In this document: piece by piece, positions 61,922 through 64,000 of the stretch
How positions within the stretch are numbered: position 1 is the stretch's first letter
Layout: every line of letters starts with the position of its first letter
Assembly (NCBI GenBank): GCA_021773015.1
Contig: JAJFKW010000006.1
Location: 186,001-250,000, forward strand
Source of the DNA: Woeseia sp.
GTDB lineage: Bacteria > Pseudomonadota > Gammaproteobacteria > Steroidobacterales > Woeseiaceae
DNA length: 64,000 nucleotides
Reading direction: 5' to 3'
The notes under the pieces: generated by a model
The model's database searches: none
What the model was told of the DNA's origin: nothing
Seen by the model: only the letters and a program-made list of their open reading frames with translations
Program-made: the position numbers and the translations under genes

Positions 61922-63307
61922 CTAATTGTTATTGCCATTTGTTACGCCCGGCAAATTGTCGAGCTGCTGTGTCAGAAAATTACTCGTCGAAGACAATTGC
62001 GCTAGCAGTGAATCGAGCGCGTTAAATTGTCGTAGCAGCCTGGTTTCCAATGAAGCAAGGCGCTCGTTTAGTGCAACACGGTCGTCATTGATTCCATCTA
62101 TCGTGGTTGACAAGCCCTGGGTTCGAGTTTCGATTATTCCATCACTACCCAAAAAGCTGTCCGCCAAATCAAATAGCCGCACTGCAAAGCCGTCAGTGTT
62201 CGCAAATAGTTGACCGAATTTCGCAAAGTCGTCTGCAAGAACAACTGATAGTTCATCGTCGTTCACCTTAAGTTTCCCATCAAGTTGCGCTTCAATACCA
62301 ACATCTCGGAGGGTTGAGAACGAGGCTTCTATGCCGAATACCGCGGTACCCAATTCGCGTCTTATTTGATCTCGAATACTGCGGATGGTCGCGTCGCCAA
62401 GTAGCGGTGCCGCAAGCTCTGCATCGGCGTCGAAACTTGTCAAGGCGTCGAATGTTGAAATGAGCTCGTTGTAGCTTTCGACAAAGTCGTCGATCGTTTT
62501 CCTAGTAACTTCTTCGTCGTTTTCTACGCTGAGTTGATCAGCTGAACCACCCGATTCCTGCAAAATGCTTATCGTTACTCCTTGAATTGCACCCGCAAAA
62601 GTATTGCTGGAACTCGCAACGTCAAGACCATCGATACGAATAAGCGCATCTTGAGGTGCGATGGATTCCGTCAGCGATGCCAGACCGTTGCCTGGGTCAT
62701 ACTCCAAGGCCGAAAGACCGCCATCTCCGCCACTCTGCGTAATCGTTATCTGCTGCGCCGCCCCGCTATTCTCGCTTGTTAGAATCAAGTAACTGCCGCT
62801 GTCCGCGTTGATAATTGTTGCGGCGATGCCGGGATTGTCTTGCGCCGAATTGATCGCGTCACGTATTCCAGAGAGCGTATTGTTTTCGCTTGTTATGTCT
62901 ATCGTTGACGTCAGTGCACCTACAGTGACTGATAGTTCGCCGGTACCAACGACGGCGGCGGAATCGGTAAATGCACCCGACGTAAGTTTCTGTGTTTGCG
63001 CCAGCTGAACAACTTCTAAAGAGTAACTCGCAGGCAGTGCCTGCGTATCGGCGACTGCCGTGAAAACGCCGCCGTTACCGGACACTGCCTTTCGCGCAAG
63101 GAACGTATCAAGCGATTTCATGACCTCGAGTTTGTCCCGCAGATCAGAAAGAGCGGATTTCAAACTGCCGAATGCCGACAGCTTAGATTGAGCGCGCACT
63201 TCTTGCAGCCCCAGTCTGGACTCCACAGGTTGAGCCTCCGCAGCCACCAATTGCTGGACGATTCCCGCAATATCCAGGCCAGATCCAATGCCGCTTGAAA
63301 TGATCAT
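61922..63307 (-). CDS. fliD: flagellar filament cap protein FliD
   Basis: 461 residues from the ATG at 63307 (MIISSGIGSGLDIAGIVQQL), the true conserved start; the frame is open 11 codons upstream. N- and C-terminal helical parts for filament binding and a beta-rich middle with a FliD_N-type YSLEVVQLAQTQKL. Caps the growing filament. Confidence 0.95.
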   Translation of the reverse strand: MIISSGIGSGLDIAGIVQQLVAAEAQPVESRLGLQEVRAQSKLSAFGSLKSALSDLRDKLEVMKSLDTFLARKAVSGNGGVFTAVADTQALPASYSLEVVQLAQTQKLTSGAFTDSAAVVGTGELSVTVGALTSTIDITSENNTLSGIRDAINSAQDNPGIAATIINADSGSYLILTSENSGAAQQITITQSGGDGGLSALEYDPGNGLASLTESIAPQDALIRIDGLDVASSSNTFAGAIQGVTISILQESGGSADQLSVENDEEVTRKTIDDFVESYNELISTFDALTSFDADAELAAPLLGDATIRSIRDQIRRELGTAVFGIEASFSTLRDVGIEAQLDGKLKVNDDELSVVLADDFAKFGQLFANTDGFAVRLFDLADSFLGSDGIIETRTQGLSTTIDGINDDRVALNERLASLETRLLRQFNALDSLLAQLSSTSNFLTQQLDNLPGVTNGNNN

Positions 63308-63362
63308 ATTTGTATCTCGGTGATAATCGTTGTCTGCCAAATTTCGGGTACACCGACATCAC

Positions 63363-63378
63363 TACAAGAAACGTGCCA
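63363..63378 (-). promoter_or_regulatory. candidate sigma-54 promoter of fliD-S-T
   Basis: Minus strand TGGCACG-TTTC-TTGTA. The -24 half is perfect, but the -12 has GT in place of GC, which usually weakens the promoter. Start point near 63353, 46 bases before the fliD ATG. In Pseudomonas fliD is a FleQ/sigma-54 gene. Confidence 0.55.
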
Positions 63379-63406
63379 CGTTCTCGGGTTTTGGGCCAAT
63401 TGCACA

Positions 63407-63772
63407 TCAAACTTGTTCATCAAATAGTCTCAGTAGGACCGCACCGCTCCCGTCCAAAAAGCGATCCGCTTGTTCTGGCGGTATTTGCCTAATGACTTCG
63501 CCCGTTTCCCGGTCCAATACCTGAATGACGGAGTGTCCGCTGTCGAGATCAACTTCGAAGCGCAATTTACGTCCTATGCTTTCAATCGCCTTGTTGAGCT
63601 TGGCAGCGATTTCACCGATATCCGCTTTTGCCGTCCTGGCGACCGGCACAAGTTCGCCGGTTTTAGGTCTGTCATTGCCGCCCGCAATCTCGTTTACACT
63701 CGATGGCGGTGACTGCAAAGATGGAAATGTCCCGGTACCACCGGAGATTGCTCTGGCGCTTTCGTCAGACAT
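63407..63772 (-). CDS. flaG: flagellar protein FlaG
   Basis: 121 residues from the ATG at 63772, with AGGAG seven bases upstream; two earlier in-frame ATG/GTG-type codons are too close to that site. C-terminal FlaG domain with LNKAIESIGRKLRFEVDLDSGHSVIQVLDRETGEVIRQIPPEQA. Thought to affect filament length. Between flagellin and fliD, as usual. Confidence 0.92.
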   Translation of the reverse strand: MSDESARAISGGTGTFPSLQSPPSSVNEIAGGNDRPKTGELVPVARTAKADIGEIAAKLNKAIESIGRKLRFEVDLDSGHSVIQVLDRETGEVIRQIPPEQADRFLDGSGAVLLRLFDEQV

Positions 63773-63843
63773 TTTCATTCTCCTATCACCCAAAGCGCGA
63801 CGGCATCCCTGCCGCCGCCGCCCGGGTTTTTACGCTCGATTTC

Positions 63844-64000
63844 TTACTGCAACAAACTCAATGCCAGCTGCGGCTGGGCATTGGCCTGTGACAACACAGA
63901 TACGCCTGCTTGCTGCAATATTTGTGCTTTTGTCAGCGCTGCCGTTTCAGCCGCGAAGTCAGCGTCCTGAATTCGTCCACGCGATGCTGCCAGGTTTTCA
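63844..64000 (-). CDS. fliC: flagellin, C-terminal end (5' part outside window)
   Basis: 52 codons to the TAA at 63844. The sequence [16 protein letters not shown], then [15 protein letters not shown], ending ALSLLQ, is the D0/D1 helix found at the end of all flagellins. The start and any sigma-28 promoter lie beyond the right edge. An imperfect 9-base stem (63797-63818) follows the gene, without a T-run on this strand. Confidence 0.93.
   Translation of the reverse strand, partial: ENLAASRGRIQDADFAAETAALTKAQILQQAGVSVLSQANAQPQLALSLLQ

Noticed and set aside
63797-63818. Hairpin after the flagellin gene as a terminator
   Set aside because: The stem has a mismatch, and the T-run lies on the other strand's side, where no gene ends.

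Overview
The window comes from the chromosome of a Gammaproteobacterium with a polar-type flagellar system. The support is gene content and order: a FleQ/FleSR/FliA regulatory cascade, a single fliEFGHIJ-fliK-fliLMNOPQR-flhBAF-flhG-fliA block as in Pseudomonas and Vibrio, an MSHA-like type IV pilus operon, and PhoBR. No species can be named from sequence alone. No tRNA, rRNA, CRISPR array, insertion sequence or phage gene was seen, and coding density is high throughout.

Layout. (1) 1-5731, minus strand: a phosphate-type porin running off the left edge, phoR, phoB, tsaB and a YoaA/DinG-type helicase. Pho boxes precede both phoB and the porin. (2) 5961-17483, minus strand: a 1936-residue envelope protein (DUF11-like domains, an SdrD-B-like domain, an OmpA domain and a large C-terminal beta barrel), three small secreted DUF11-type proteins, and a membrane-anchored PAS-GAF sigma-54 activator. 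(3) 18033-19505, plus strand: a receiver-domain protein behind a near-consensus sigma-54 promoter, then an HDOD protein. (4) 19641-31264, minus strand: an MSHA-like pilus operon (secretin, TPR protein, ATPase, platform protein, MshI/J/K-like proteins, three pseudopilins). (5) 31469-32482: a voltage-sensor potassium channel. (6) 32523-34021: a FleQ paralogue split over two overlapping reading frames. (7) 34317-37820, plus strand: GGDEF protein, pomA, pomB, PilZ protein. (8) 37830-64000, minus strand: HDOD protein, DUF2802 protein, a small flagellar protein, fliA, flhG, flhF, flhA, flhB, fliRQPONML, fliK, fliJIHGFE, fleR, fleS, fleQ, fliT-like, fliS, fliD, flaG, and the 3' end of a flagellin gene.

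How the parts fit. A CRP/Vfr-type operator lies upstream of fleQ. Sigma-54 promoters precede fleS, fliK and fliL, with a weaker one before fliD. Sigma-28 (FliA) promoters precede pomA and the GGDEF gene, and a candidate one precedes the pilus operon. This reads as a standard tiered cascade that also reaches c-di-GMP synthesis and perhaps the pilus. No chemotaxis genes occur in the block, although relatives often carry them next to fliA. The least familiar part is region 2-3: a giant multi-domain outer-membrane protein with dedicated small DUF11 partners, next to a membrane sigma-54 activator that carries an altered GAFTGA loop and faces its own likely promoter and operator.
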